Assembly: GCA_964452575.1 (NCBI GenBank)
Contig: CAYVMN010000136.1
Location: forward strand, 1 to 12,808
Length of the DNA stretch: 12,808 nucleotides
Source of the DNA: CAYVMN01 sp964452575
Lineage (GTDB): Bacteria; Desulfobacterota; DSM-4660; Desulfatiglandales; Desulfatiglandaceae
Direction of reading: 5' to 3'
The position numbers and the translations under genes were made by a program. Of this stretch, positions 4,929 to 12,808 are shown one piece after another. Each line of letters starts with the position of its first letter. The first letter of the stretch is position 1. The notes under the pieces were generated by a model, which did no database searches, was not told the DNA's origin, and saw only the letters and a list, made by a program, of their open reading frames with translations.

Positions 4929-5771
4929 ATGCCAAGGAAGATGATCCATGATCTCTTGAGAATGAAGCATGAGGGAGAAAAGATCACATTTCTGACCGCC
5001 TATGATTACCCGACGGCACAGTTTGCAGAGGCAGCCGGTCTGGACATGCTGCTCGTAGGGGACTCATTGGGCATGTGCGTCTATGGATATCCAGGGACCA
5101 TCCCGGTGACCATGGAGCAGATGATCGTTCATGCAGAGGCGGTCAGGCGTGGTGCACCCAACACCTTCGTCATCGGGGATATGCCGTTTATGAGCTATCA
5201 GAGCTCGTCGGAAAAGGCCGTTGAGAACGCCGGGAGGTTTTTGAAAGAGGCAGGCTGCGATGCCATCAAGGTGGAAGGCGGGGTTCGCGTGACCGCCCAG
5301 ATCAGGGCGATCGTGGATGCCGGCATCGTGACAATGGGCCATATCGGGCTGACCCCGCAGAGTTCGGGCCAGCTGGGGGGCCACAAGGCCCAGGGCCGCA
5401 CCGTAAAGGCTGCCAAGCTGGTCGTGGAAGATGCCGTGGCCGTTCAGGGGGCAGGCGCCCAGATGATCCTTTTAGAGGCAATCCCACCCGAGGTAGGGGG
5501 ATATATTGCCAGGCGGCTGGAGATCCCGGTCCTCTCAATCGGCGCAGGCCCTTACTGTGACGGCCAGCTTCTCATTGTATCGGACATGATCGGCCAGTTT
5601 CAGGCCTTTACCCCAAAATTCGTCAAGAAGTACGGTAACGTGGCAGAGGTGGTATTGAACGCCATGAAAGAATATGTAGGCGAGGTCAGGACGGGCAGGT
5701 TCCCCACGGATGAACACTGCTACCATATGCTTGCGGGCGAAAAAGAGAAGTTCGAGATTGAGATGGGTTAA
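4929..5771 (+). CDS. panB: 3-methyl-2-oxobutanoate hydroxymethyltransferase (PanB homologue)
   Basis: A 280-residue cytoplasmic TIM-barrel enzyme. PanB condenses 2-oxoisovalerate with a formaldehyde unit from methylene-tetrahydrofolate to give ketopantoate for pantothenate and CoA. All hallmark blocks are present: TAYDYPTA (23-30), LLVGDSLGM (41-49, metal ligand D45), D84 in IGDMPF, KVEGG (114-118; K114, E116), GHIGLTPQS (137-145), and E183 in LLEAIPP as catalytic base. SIGAGPYCDGQLL and the C-terminal F-P-T-D-E-H are also there. Full length, no missing residue seen. The odd point is location: panB usually sits with panC/panD, but here it lies between a flavin oxidoreductase and a molybdenum hydroxylase, 15 bases from the latter. 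It may be the normal pantothenate enzyme or a paralogue acting on another 2-oxo acid; sequence alone does not decide. Confidence 0.92.
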   Translation: MPRKMIHDLLRMKHEGEKITFLTAYDYPTAQFAEAAGLDMLLVGDSLGMCVYGYPGTIPVTMEQMIVHAEAVRRGAPNTFVIGDMPFMSYQSSSEKAVENAGRFLKEAGCDAIKVEGGVRVTAQIRAIVDAGIVTMGHIGLTPQSSGQLGGHKAQGRTVKAAKLVVEDAVAVQGAGAQMILLEAIPPEVGGYIARRLEIPVLSIGAGPYCDGQLLIVSDMIGQFQAFTPKFVKKYGNVAEVVLNAMKEYVGEVRTGRFPTDEHCYHMLAGEKEKFEIEMG

Positions 5772-5786
5772 TAAGGAGGTTTTTAT

Positions 5787-6290
5787 ATGATGGCTGAGCA
5801 CAAGGGACAACCCCTGCGGGTAGCTAAGAGATTGATTAGGTTCACGGTCAACAAAGAGGCATACGAGGTTGAGGTCCACCCAAGCTGGACCCTTTATTAC
5901 CTCCTCCATGACAGGATGGCTCTGACAGGGGCCAAGATGTTCTGTGACAGGGGGGCATGCGGGTCGTGTACCGTTATAATGGAGGGAAGACCCATACTCT
6001 CATGCATGACCCTGGCAATAGAGTGTGACGGGAAGGCCATAGAGACCATCGAAGGAATTGCGGCTGCTAACCACCCCCTCATTGACGCCTATGTCAAGCA
6101 CCACTGCATGCAGTGTGGTTACTGTACGCCGGGCTTTATAATGACGGCAAAGGCATTGCTGGACAAAAATCCCAACCCCACAGAGCTTGACGTGAAAGAG
6201 GTCCTTGGAGGCAACCTGTGCCGGTGCGGCACCTACCCCCAGCACCTGAAAGCGGTGCTGGAGGCGGCCGAGAATCTTAGAGGAGGATAA
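5787..6290 (+). CDS. [2Fe-2S] subunit of a xanthine dehydrogenase/CO dehydrogenase-type Mo hydroxylase (CoxS-like)
   Basis: A 167-residue electron-transfer subunit. The N-terminal plant-type ferredoxin domain has C53-C58-C61 (CDRGACGSC) and C73 for one [2Fe-2S] cluster. The all-helical C-terminal domain has C110 and C113 (CMQCGYC) and C145-x-C147 (GGNLCRCGTY) for the second cluster next to the Mo cofactor. An extra Cys at 107 is common in this family. The length is normal. AGGAGG lies 8 bases before ATG 5787. It is the first of three subunit genes in the order small-large-flavin, with only 5 bases to the next gene. It passes electrons from the Mo centre to the flavin subunit. Confidence 0.95.
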   Translation: MMAEHKGQPLRVAKRLIRFTVNKEAYEVEVHPSWTLYYLLHDRMALTGAKMFCDRGACGSCTVIMEGRPILSCMTLAIECDGKAIETIEGIAAANHPLIDAYVKHHCMQCGYCTPGFIMTAKALLDKNPNPTELDVKEVLGGNLCRCGTYPQHLKAVLEAAENLRGG

Positions 6291-6295
6291 GCAAA

Positions 6296-8728
6296 ATGGC
6301 AATGAAGGCGCCGAGAGATTATCAGAAACTGCAGGCCGAAGGGAGATATCAGGTCGGGGCGGACGTCCCAACGGTCACCTTCAGTGAGATAGGGAGACGG
6401 GGCGTACGCCGTCTGGACGGCTATGAGAAGGCAAGCGGCCAGGCAATCTATACAAGGGACATACAGCTCCCAGGGATGCTGTATGCAAGGGTGCTTATGT
6501 CCCCTTACGCCCGGGCAAAAATTCTAAGAATGGACACGGCCAAGGCCCTTCCTGGTGTGAGGGCCATAATCAGATACGATGACGTGGAAGTAAGAGATAG
6601 GATGCTTAATGGGTGTTATTTTGGCCCAGAATGGGTAGCTCCGAGATTGGCGGGTTGGGCACTAAAGCCGATACGTCCTGTCCTTGGTGACGAGGCATGG
6701 TATGAGGGGCAACCGCTGGGGGCAGTGGTGGCTGCCGACAGTGAGGATATAGCGATTGAGGCACTGAGACTTGTGAAGGTGCAATGGAAGGAGCTGCCAT
6801 TTGTCCTAGACCAGGAGGAGGCATTGAAGCCTGATGCCCCTATACTGCGACCCGGGACTGATACCAATTTACTCGAGCGTCCGAGGCAGTCGATTCAAAA
6901 GGGCGACGTAGAGAGGGGTTTCAGGGAAGCCGACAGAATAATTGAGTTCAGGGCCAGGCGGAATGCACACCTATGGGCCGGGGCAGAGCTGCCCAGTGTG
7001 GTGGTCAGATGGAATGGGGAGAAACTGGAGATATGGGTCCATGAGCAGCAACCCTATCACGCAAAGATGCTCCTATCTGAATGGCTGAGGATACCCATGA
7101 ACAGGATCAGCGTCCATTCGCCGTATCAGGGATGTGCATTTGGAGGGAGAGGCAATCCTGCCAATAACTCGGAAAATGGGATGAACATCCTGGCGGCCCT
7201 GCTGGCAAGGAGGACCAGGACACCTGTCAAGTTGCTCTACGATAGAAGGGAATGCTTCTATGGTGAATCGGCAGATATGATGGTTGGCGACTTCAAGATC
7301 GGGGCCAAGAACGATGGTACAATCACAGCGGTGCAGATGAAGAATGTCTTTGCGGTGTATATGGGTACGCACGGTATTGATCACTTTGTTGAGAACACCA
7401 GGATTCCCAATGTCTTATGCGAAACCTCAACAGCAGATGTGAGTAAAGGGCCAGCCTGGTGGTGCCGATGTGAGCAGCTCCCAAACACCTTCTGCTTCAC
7501 CCTCGTATTCGATCATGTGGCTGCTGAACTGGGGCTTGACCCGACCGAGGTTGCGTTGAAAAACGATGGCTACGATGGGCACGATATAACGGAGCTTTCG
7601 AGATACAAGCGTGAGCATGGATTTCCTGATAGGGACAGCCTCAGGGAGTGCATAGAGGCCGGCAAGAAGGCGATCGGGTGGGATGAGAAGTGGCACCGGC
7701 CGGGAACAAAGAGGCTTCCCAATGGCAAGATGCACGGCATGGCCTTTACGTGGAATCATGAGTGGGATGACACACGGGGGACAGGTTCTGCGGCCTTAAT
7801 GATCGAAAACGATGGAACAGTGAGCATCATAGGGCAGCATTCAGATATTGGGGTCAACCCCTGGACCTCCTACTGCCAGATTGTCGCAGATGAACTGGGA
7901 GTGCGATACGAGGACATTAATATCAAACCCTTTACCCTGGACCATGGTTATGCCCTCATGTCGCCCGATGGTTCGGCCAACCTCTGCACAAATGGGGAGG
8001 TACTTAGAAAGGCCGCTCAGAAGGCCAAGAAGATGCTCCTCGACCTGGCTGCGCAGAAGTTTAAAGGGGTAGAGGCCGAGGAACTGGATATCAAGGATGG
8101 CGTAATCTATATGAAAGGAGATCCTGAAAGGCAAAAGACCCTGATGGAAGTTGTCGCAAGGACCATGCCCATGTCTGCCTCTGTTGCCCTGTGGCCTGAG
8201 CCGCCTATAATCACCTCGGCCTGGCATAATCAGGGACTGTGGGGCATGGCCCTGGAGACCGGGCGACCCCATTTGTGCAGGCAGGCCCACTTCATGGAAG
8301 TAGAGGTAGACACCGAGACCGGAGAGATTGAGGTGACAAAGGTGGTCAACGTAAATGACGTTGGCAAGGCCGTATCTCCTGAGACAGTAGAGGGGCAGAT
8401 GTACGGCGGCACATATATGGGTGTCGGGAGGGCCATTAGCGAGGAGATGGTCTGGGATGAAAATACAGGGGTCCTTCTCAACCGCAATCTCCTGGACTAC
8501 AAATACGCCACAATGCTTGACTGCGGACCTATTGAGACCATTATCAAGGAAACGGGTATGGGCCACGGTCCCTATGGGGCCGTCGGGGTTGCAGAAGATG
8601 TCGCCACCCTTATCCCCGCCCTCTTAGGTCCTGCTGTTCATAATGCAATCGGTAAATGGATCGATGAGTATCCCATCACGCCGGACAAGGTTCTCAAGGC
8701 CTTGGGAAAAAGTCAGGAAAGGGAATGA
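6296..8728 (+). CDS. molybdopterin-binding catalytic subunit of Mo hydroxylase (CoxL/XdhB-like)
   Basis: An 810-residue catalytic subunit. Residues 38-170 form the N-terminal aldehyde-oxidase/xanthine-dehydrogenase a/b hammerhead domain (VRRLDGYEKASGQAIYTRD onward). The Mo-cofactor domain follows: HSPYQGCAFGGRG (274-286), GQHSDIGVNPWTS (513-525), and GPYGAVGVAEDV (758-769), where E767 matches the active-site Glu of the family. These enzymes insert an oxygen from water into a C-H bond beside a ring N or carbonyl. The substrate-loop region departs from well-known members: residues 385-400 read GPAWWCRCEQLPNTFC with three Cys, and GSANLCTNG replaces the usual 'GS..T..GG'. The substrate cannot be named; aromatic N-heterocycles, aldehydes or CoA thioesters are all possible. 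A strong GGAGG lies upstream. Its TGA is one base before the next ATG, suggesting coupled translation. Confidence 0.93.
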   Translation: MAMKAPRDYQKLQAEGRYQVGADVPTVTFSEIGRRGVRRLDGYEKASGQAIYTRDIQLPGMLYARVLMSPYARAKILRMDTAKALPGVRAIIRYDDVEVRDRMLNGCYFGPEWVAPRLAGWALKPIRPVLGDEAWYEGQPLGAVVAADSEDIAIEALRLVKVQWKELPFVLDQEEALKPDAPILRPGTDTNLLERPRQSIQKGDVERGFREADRIIEFRARRNAHLWAGAELPSVVVRWNGEKLEIWVHEQQPYHAKMLLSEWLRIPMNRISVHSPYQGCAFGGRGNPANNSENGMNILAALLARRTRTPVKLLYDRRECFYGESADMMVGDFKIGAKNDGTITAVQMKNVFAVYMGTHGIDHFVENTRIPNVLCETSTADVSKGPAWWCRCEQLPNTFCFTLVFDHVAAELGLDPTEVALKNDGYDGHDITELSRYKREHGFPDRDSLRECIEAGKKAIGWDEKWHRPGTKRLPNGKMHGMAFTWNHEWDDTRGTGSAALMIENDGTVSIIGQHSDIGVNPWTSYCQIVADELGVRYEDINIKPFTLDHGYALMSPDGSANLCTNGEVLRKAAQKAKKMLLDLAAQKFKGVEAEELDIKDGVIYMKGDPERQKTLMEVVARTMPMSASVALWPEPPIITSAWHNQGLWGMALETGRPHLCRQAHFMEVEVDTETGEIEVTKVVNVNDVGKAVSPETVEGQMYGGTYMGVGRAISEEMVWDENTGVLLNRNLLDYKYATMLDCGPIETIIKETGMGHGPYGAVGVAEDVATLIPALLGPAVHNAIGKWIDEYPITPDKVLKALGKSQERE
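8715..8723 (+). promoter_or_regulatory. ribosome binding site fixing the flavin-subunit start
   Basis: AGGAAAGGG inside the 3' end of the large-subunit gene lies 6 bases before ATG 8730. This start gives MREFAHVNAM, the usual beginning of a CoxM-type protein. An upstream in-frame ATG at 8643 would add 29 non-family residues fully overlapping the preceding gene. Confidence 0.7.
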
Positions 8729-8729
8729 A

Positions 8730-11078
8730 ATGAGGGAGTTCGCACACGTAAACGCAATGACCATTGAAGAGGCGGTCTCGATCCTGAGGGAGTTCAAAGG
8801 GACAGCAAGACCTATTGCCGGCGGGACAGACCTCCTGGGCCAAATGAAGGACCGGATACTCCATAGATATCCTGAGGCAATAGTCAATATCAAGACGATT
8901 TCAGGCCTAGATTATATCAGGGAAGAAGACGGCTCACTCAAGATCGGGGCACTCACCAGGCTTCAGGACATAGCCACTAACCAAGGGGTCAAAGACACCT
9001 ATACTGCACTGGCAGAGGCGGCCCATAGAGCGGCCTCTCCGCATATCAGGGAGATGGGCACCATAGGCGGGAACATCTGTCAAAGCAACAGGTGCTGGTA
9101 TTACTGGAGCCCTGAAAATCGCTTTCCCTGCATCAGGAAAGGGGGCAAGTTATGCTACGCCGTGGTCGGGGAAAATAGAGACCTCCATTCAATATTCGGA
9201 GCGGTAAGGGTCGTTAGCCCGCCTTGCTCCTCAAACTGTCCGGCCGGCACTGATATAGCCTCATATCTGAGCAGGATCAGGGATGGGGAGTTGCTTGAGG
9301 CTGCCAAGATACTCCTCGATTTTAATCCCCTTGCGGCGATAACAGGAAGGGTATGTCCCCATTTCTGTGAAGGGAAGTGTAATCGAGGTGAGTTTGATGA
9401 ACCCATTTCCATAAGGTCCATTGAACGGTTCTTGGGTGATTATATTGTCGAGAAGGCAGGCCAACTCATAAGGCCTCCTGAAGTCAAATCTGAAAGGAGC
9501 GTGGCGGTTATTGGCTCCGGACCCGCTGGACTCTCTGCCGCATATTACCTTAGAAGATTCGGCCACAGCGTAACCGTGTTCGAGAAAATGGAGGAGCCGG
9601 GAGGGTGGCTCACCTATGGCATAGCGCCCTATAGACTCCCCAAGTCAGTTGTCAAGAGGCAGATTAGTGCCCTTGAGGGCTCAGGATTTCGACTTAGGCT
9701 CAAGGTGTCTGTAGGTAAGGATACAACAATTGAGGAGCTCATGGAGGAATTTGACGCGGTATTCCTTGCATGCGGGGCACAGAGAGAGAGGACCCTTGGG
9801 ATAGGGGGCGAGAACCTGATAATCTCCGGTCTGGAGTTCCTGAAGGGCTTCAACAGTGGGGTTAAAGAGCCTCCCGGCAGGCAGGTGGCAGTAATAGGAG
9901 GTGGAAACAGCAGCATGGAGGTAGCAAGGGTGCTCCTTAGGATGGGGGCTGAACCTGTCCTTGTCTATAGGCGCAGTGAGGCCGAGATGCCGGCCATGGG
10001 AGAGGAAATTGAAAAGGCCAGGGAAGAGGGCCTTAGATTTGAGTTTCTTGCCATGCCGGTCGAGGCGTTCAAGAGGGAGGGTAAAACAGCCCTTAAGTGC
10101 GTAAGGGTGAGGCTTGAGGATCTGGATGATACGGGGAGACCCAGACCCGTACCAGTGGAAGGAACGGATTTCACCATCGACTTTGATGCTGTGATTAAGG
10201 CGATCGGAGCGGATCAAGACACGTCATGTGTCCCTGCCGAATTCCTTGATGAAACTGCATCAAAATATTCCCTGGGCAGGAACCTCTTTGCTGGAGGAGA
10301 TTTCGTTACAGGTCAAGCAACTGTCGTGGAGGCCATAGCCGCTGGGAGGAAGGCTGCTTTTTCCATTGACCGATATCTCAAGGGTAATGCAACGGAAGCT
10401 GAAAATAAAGAAAAGGAAACCGGCAGATTTCCAGAGAGATTCAACGGCTCGTGCCTCAAGAGGATGGGCAGAGTAAAGGCACCTGAACTCCCGATATCAG
10501 AGAGAATGAAGGGCATGGACCTTGAGGATGCCTTGGGGCTCGGCTTAGGCGACACGCAATTGGAGGCGAACAGGTGTTTCAACTGTGGATGTGTGGCAGT
10601 TAATTCGTCAGACATTGCTCCTGCACTAATTGCCTTGAGTGCAAAGATCAAGACAACGGAGAGGGTCATTGAGGCCAATAGGTTTTTTGAGGCAGGAGTG
10701 GATAAGACGACAGTCTTGGCTGACGATGAGATAGTGACCGAGGTTCAGGTGCCCAGACCCAGGGAGGGAACCAGGAGCAGGTTCATCAAGTTTGCGCCCC
10801 GGAAGTCAATAGACTTCCCGATAGTAAACTGCGCAACGGCCATAGAAAGAGAAGACGGGGTGGTCAAGGCAGCCAGGATATGCCTAAACAGTGTCTATAA
10901 CATACCATACCGGGTGATTGAGGCGGAGGAATCCATTATAGGGAGGCCGATAGATGAGTCAACCGCCGAATCTGCTGCCAATGCTGCCGTTACGGATGCG
11001 TGTCCATTAACCAAGAACGCCTACAAGATCCAGATATCAAAGGCATTGGTCAAAAGGACCATATTGGCATGTATATAG
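8730..11078 (+). CDS. FAD subunit of Mo hydroxylase with a GltD-like NAD(P)H/Fe-S oxidoreductase inserted
   Basis: A 782-residue fusion. Residues 1-157 are a CoxM/HcrB-type FAD domain (PIAGGTDLL 28-36, MGTIGGNICQ 109-118) with Cys at 117, 122, 134 and 142 like the extra [4Fe-4S] insert of 4-hydroxybenzoyl-CoA reductase beta. Residues about 158-620 are a complete GltD/NfnB-like module: PPCSSNCPAG, then GRVCPHFCEGKC (C209, C213, C217), an FAD Rossmann site GSGPAG (262-267), an NAD(P)-site VIGGGNSSMEVA (388-399), FAGGDFVTGQATVVEAIAAG (520-539) and RCFNCGC (615-621). From C621 the CoxM fold resumes (CVAVNSSDIAPALIAL) and runs to the C-terminal CO-dehydrogenase flavoprotein domain (676-782). Ordinary CoxM proteins are about 290 residues and are continuous here. 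The insert should let the hydroxylase exchange electrons with NAD(P)H or ferredoxin directly. No frameshift is seen across either junction, so the fusion is real. Confidence 0.92.
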   Translation: MREFAHVNAMTIEEAVSILREFKGTARPIAGGTDLLGQMKDRILHRYPEAIVNIKTISGLDYIREEDGSLKIGALTRLQDIATNQGVKDTYTALAEAAHRAASPHIREMGTIGGNICQSNRCWYYWSPENRFPCIRKGGKLCYAVVGENRDLHSIFGAVRVVSPPCSSNCPAGTDIASYLSRIRDGELLEAAKILLDFNPLAAITGRVCPHFCEGKCNRGEFDEPISIRSIERFLGDYIVEKAGQLIRPPEVKSERSVAVIGSGPAGLSAAYYLRRFGHSVTVFEKMEEPGGWLTYGIAPYRLPKSVVKRQISALEGSGFRLRLKVSVGKDTTIEELMEEFDAVFLACGAQRERTLGIGGENLIISGLEFLKGFNSGVKEPPGRQVAVIGGGNSSMEVARVLLRMGAEPVLVYRRSEAEMPAMGEEIEKAREEGLRFEFLAMPVEAFKREGKTALKCVRVRLEDLDDTGRPRPVPVEGTDFTIDFDAVIKAIGADQDTSCVPAEFLDETASKYSLGRNLFAGGDFVTGQATVVEAIAAGRKAAFSIDRYLKGNATEAENKEKETGRFPERFNGSCLKRMGRVKAPELPISERMKGMDLEDALGLGLGDTQLEANRCFNCGCVAVNSSDIAPALIALSAKIKTTERVIEANRFFEAGVDKTTVLADDEIVTEVQVPRPREGTRSRFIKFAPRKSIDFPIVNCATAIEREDGVVKAARICLNSVYNIPYRVIEAEESIIGRPIDESTAESAANAAVTDACPLTKNAYKIQISKALVKRTILACI

Positions 11079-11187
11079 AGTCACTCTTTCCCCAAATCGC
11101 TATCTGTTCACTGAAACGGCCCTCAGGCGATGGGCACAACAAGATCTACCAAGAGGGGGAAACGAAGGAAGAGGTTGAAAAATAACT
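11079..11187. other. intergenic gap before the EutA-like gene
   Basis: A 109-base gap with no clear promoter, terminator or gene. A purine-rich GGAAGAGG lies about 15 bases upstream of the next start. The absence of a hairpin suggests that transcription may continue from the hydroxylase genes into the EutA-like gene. Confidence 0.4.
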
Positions 11188-12618
11188 GTGGAAAAAAATG
11201 AGATCCAGTTGCTTTCAGTTGGTATTGATGTGGGAAGCGCGACAAGCCATCTGGTCTTCTCAAATCTGGTGTTGCGACGGGATGAACGGTCCGGTTATCG
11301 CCGTTTCGATATTGAGGAGAGAAACATAATCTATGAAGGAAATATAATAAATACACCTTTATTGGATGATGATACAATTGATTTCAATAGATTAATTGAT
11401 TTTTTAAGAGAAGAATATAAACTTGCAAGAATTGATCCTGAAGATATCCAGACAGGTGCAGTTATTATAACCGGGGAATCAGCCAAGAGGCATAACGCAA
11501 ATCAAATAGTAGAGGCCCTATCCAGTGATGCGGGGAGATTTGTCGCAGCAACAGCAGGGCCAAATTTCGAAAGCCTAATCACCGCGATGGGCTCAGGTGC
11601 AACGGCCAGATCAAGGGATTACAACAAGACAATATTATCCTGTGACATCGGTGGCGGCACCTCCAACATTGCCGTGTCACGAAATGGCCAGGTTATATCT
11701 ACAAGCTGTATATCTGTGGGTGGCAGATTACTTGCCGTAAATTCTGAAGGAAGGGTTTGGAGGATTGATGGGCCTGCAAAGAAGGTCATGGAACATATTG
11801 GATTGAATTACAAGATTGGAGATCACATTCCAAGAGAAGATATTGAAAGAATAGCAACCGGGTTTGGGGAGGTGTTATTCGAGGTAATTACCGGTCCAGC
11901 AAATTCCTTTTTGGCCAGGCAGTTAATGCTGACTGACGATCTGGCCTTTCCAGCCAAGATCGATGAATACTCGTTTTCAGGGGGTGTCGCTGAGTTCATA
12001 TATGGAGGTCCTGGCAATTACAACGATATCGGGCAAATTTTGGCTGACAAAATAAGGGCCTTGACGCCCAAATTGAGATCTCCGGTCATAGAACCTGTAA
12101 ATAAGATCAGGGCAACCGTTATTGGTGCGGGTGCCTATTCGTTATCCATTTCCGGTTCCTCAGGATTTATGGACGATAAGGTCTCATTTCCCATAAAGAA
12201 TGTCCCTGTAGTCAGGGTGGATGTCGATGAATCACAGCTAAGTGTTGAACACATTAAATCACAGATAAACCTGTCACTCAAAAGATTTGATTTAAACGAA
12301 GGAGAAGAAATTGTAGGATTCTATTTTAGGGATTCAATCAGGGCCTTTTATCCCGAATTAGAATTATTTGCCAAGTCCATTGAAGCTGCTCTTTCCAATT
12401 CAATTGATAATAAAATACCGATTATCTTGATCTTCGAGAAGGACATTGCGTGTAGTGTGGGAAACGTAATCCGCCGGGAAACCGGTTTGAAGACCAACTT
12501 ACTCTCACTAGATGAATTAACCCTAAAAGAAGGAGATTGGATCGATATTGGTGCCCCATTAGTTGCCGGACAGGTATTTCCCGTTACAGTGAAATCACTT
12601 TTCTTCAGCAGAAATTAG
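11188..12618 (+). CDS. eutA: EutA-like reactivating ATPase of a B12-dependent ammonia-lyase
   Basis: A 476-residue actin/Hsp70-fold (ASKHA) protein of the EutA family. EutA frees inactivated cobalamin from ethanolamine ammonia-lyase in an ATP-dependent step. Phosphate-1 motif VGIDVGSATSHLVFS (11-25), VIITGESAKRHNA (92-104), ATAGPNFES (121-129), phosphate-2 CDIGGGTSNIAVS (152-164) and the adenosine motif ATVIGAGAYS are all present, and the length matches EutA (about 470). The frame begins with GTG 11188 because no in-frame ATG is suitably placed; the ribosome site is weak, so a GTG start is inferred. Base composition is visibly more AT-rich than in the preceding operon, which suggests a separate origin. 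The partner EutBC genes, if any, lie beyond the window; alternatively it serves another B12 enzyme. Confidence 0.87.
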   Translation: MEKNEIQLLSVGIDVGSATSHLVFSNLVLRRDERSGYRRFDIEERNIIYEGNIINTPLLDDDTIDFNRLIDFLREEYKLARIDPEDIQTGAVIITGESAKRHNANQIVEALSSDAGRFVAATAGPNFESLITAMGSGATARSRDYNKTILSCDIGGGTSNIAVSRNGQVISTSCISVGGRLLAVNSEGRVWRIDGPAKKVMEHIGLNYKIGDHIPREDIERIATGFGEVLFEVITGPANSFLARQLMLTDDLAFPAKIDEYSFSGGVAEFIYGGPGNYNDIGQILADKIRALTPKLRSPVIEPVNKIRATVIGAGAYSLSISGSSGFMDDKVSFPIKNVPVVRVDVDESQLSVEHIKSQINLSLKRFDLNEGEEIVGFYFRDSIRAFYPELELFAKSIEAALSNSIDNKIPIILIFEKDIACSVGNVIRRETGLKTNLLSLDELTLKEGDWIDIGAPLVAGQVFPVTVKSLFFSRN

Positions 12619-12808
12619 ACCGGCGAACTGTAGGCATTACTTCAAGGGATGATGAGCGTTAGTCCAGCAAGGACATGCATTTTTCCCGAATGCCCTACCC
12701 TTCTTGCTTGTTAACCTAGCCCGCACTACCCCAAAAACCATCCTTTACAACCTGTAAATATCCGACCCCAGAGGGGGCCGGCTTTGGTTTAACCCCTGGA
12801 AGGGGATA
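12619..12808. other. terminal intergenic region without recognisable gene
   Basis: These 190 bases follow the EutA-like gene. A small hairpin CCCC-AGA-GGGG near 12766-12776 is present without a U-run. Nothing else is supported. Confidence 0.4.

Noticed and set aside
7841..8566. 241-residue minus-strand ORF
   Set aside because: Antisense shadow of the Mo hydroxylase large subunit, whose motifs are read on the plus strand across the same bases.
11000..11185. 61-residue plus-strand ORF ending just before the EutA-like gene
   Set aside because: It mostly overlaps the flavin-subunit gene in another frame, with no ribosome site or recognisable domain.
1..12808. CRISPR array, tRNA or rRNA genes
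   Set aside because: No regularly spaced direct repeats and no tRNA- or rRNA-like conserved sequence were seen on either strand.

Overview
The window most resembles an accessory region of an anaerobic, probably Desulfobacterota-type (deltaproteobacterial) chromosome. This is an inference from gene content: an anaerobic-style molybdenum hydroxylase fused to a GltD-like module, a YkgJ-like CxxC protein, a EutA-like reactivase, and dispersed CACAGAG inverted repeats. Both TGA and TAA serve as ordinary stops, so the standard code applies.

Left part (1-2100), minus strand except the integrase: a decayed chromosomal integron. A truncated integron integrase (intI) remnant at about 1947-2095 reads rightward. 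A candidate attI sits at about 1804-1818. Two gene cassettes run leftward from it. The first (1253-1809) encodes a three-helix membrane protein. The second (437-1252) encodes a winged-helix/HNH endonuclease-type protein broken by one in-frame TGA. Each cassette ends in an attC site, and in both the first six bases of the cassette are complementary to the R'' box of its own attC, as circular-cassette integration requires. Immediately beyond the second attC lies the 5' part of an IS91-family transposase that runs off the window. Between attI and intI there are three TGGAA/TTCCA inverted repeats.

Middle (2100-3960): about 600 bp without a recognisable gene; an orphan XRE-type antitoxin-like regulator whose overlapping toxin appears degraded; a CxxC (YkgJ-like) metal-binding protein; and a MITE-sized inverted repeat (3632-3765). 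A good sigma70-type promoter follows at 3840-3867.

Right part (3962-12618), plus strand: a tight operon. It encodes an NMO/FabK-like FMN TIM-barrel protein lacking the usual catalytic His; a PanB (ketopantoate hydroxymethyltransferase) homologue; and a three-subunit xanthine-dehydrogenase/CoxSLM-type molybdenum hydroxylase. The flavin subunit of that hydroxylase carries an entire GltD-like NAD(P)H/Fe-S oxidoreductase inserted into it. A EutA-like chaperone ATPase for a B12 eliminase follows, starting with GTG. The hydroxylase could therefore oxidise an unknown substrate at the Mo site, pass electrons through two [2Fe-2S] clusters, FAD and probably a [4Fe-4S] cluster, and exchange them with NAD(P)H or ferredoxin through the built-in module. 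The substrate and the reason for linking it to PanB and EutA homologues cannot be read from the sequence. The final 190 bases hold no recognisable gene.
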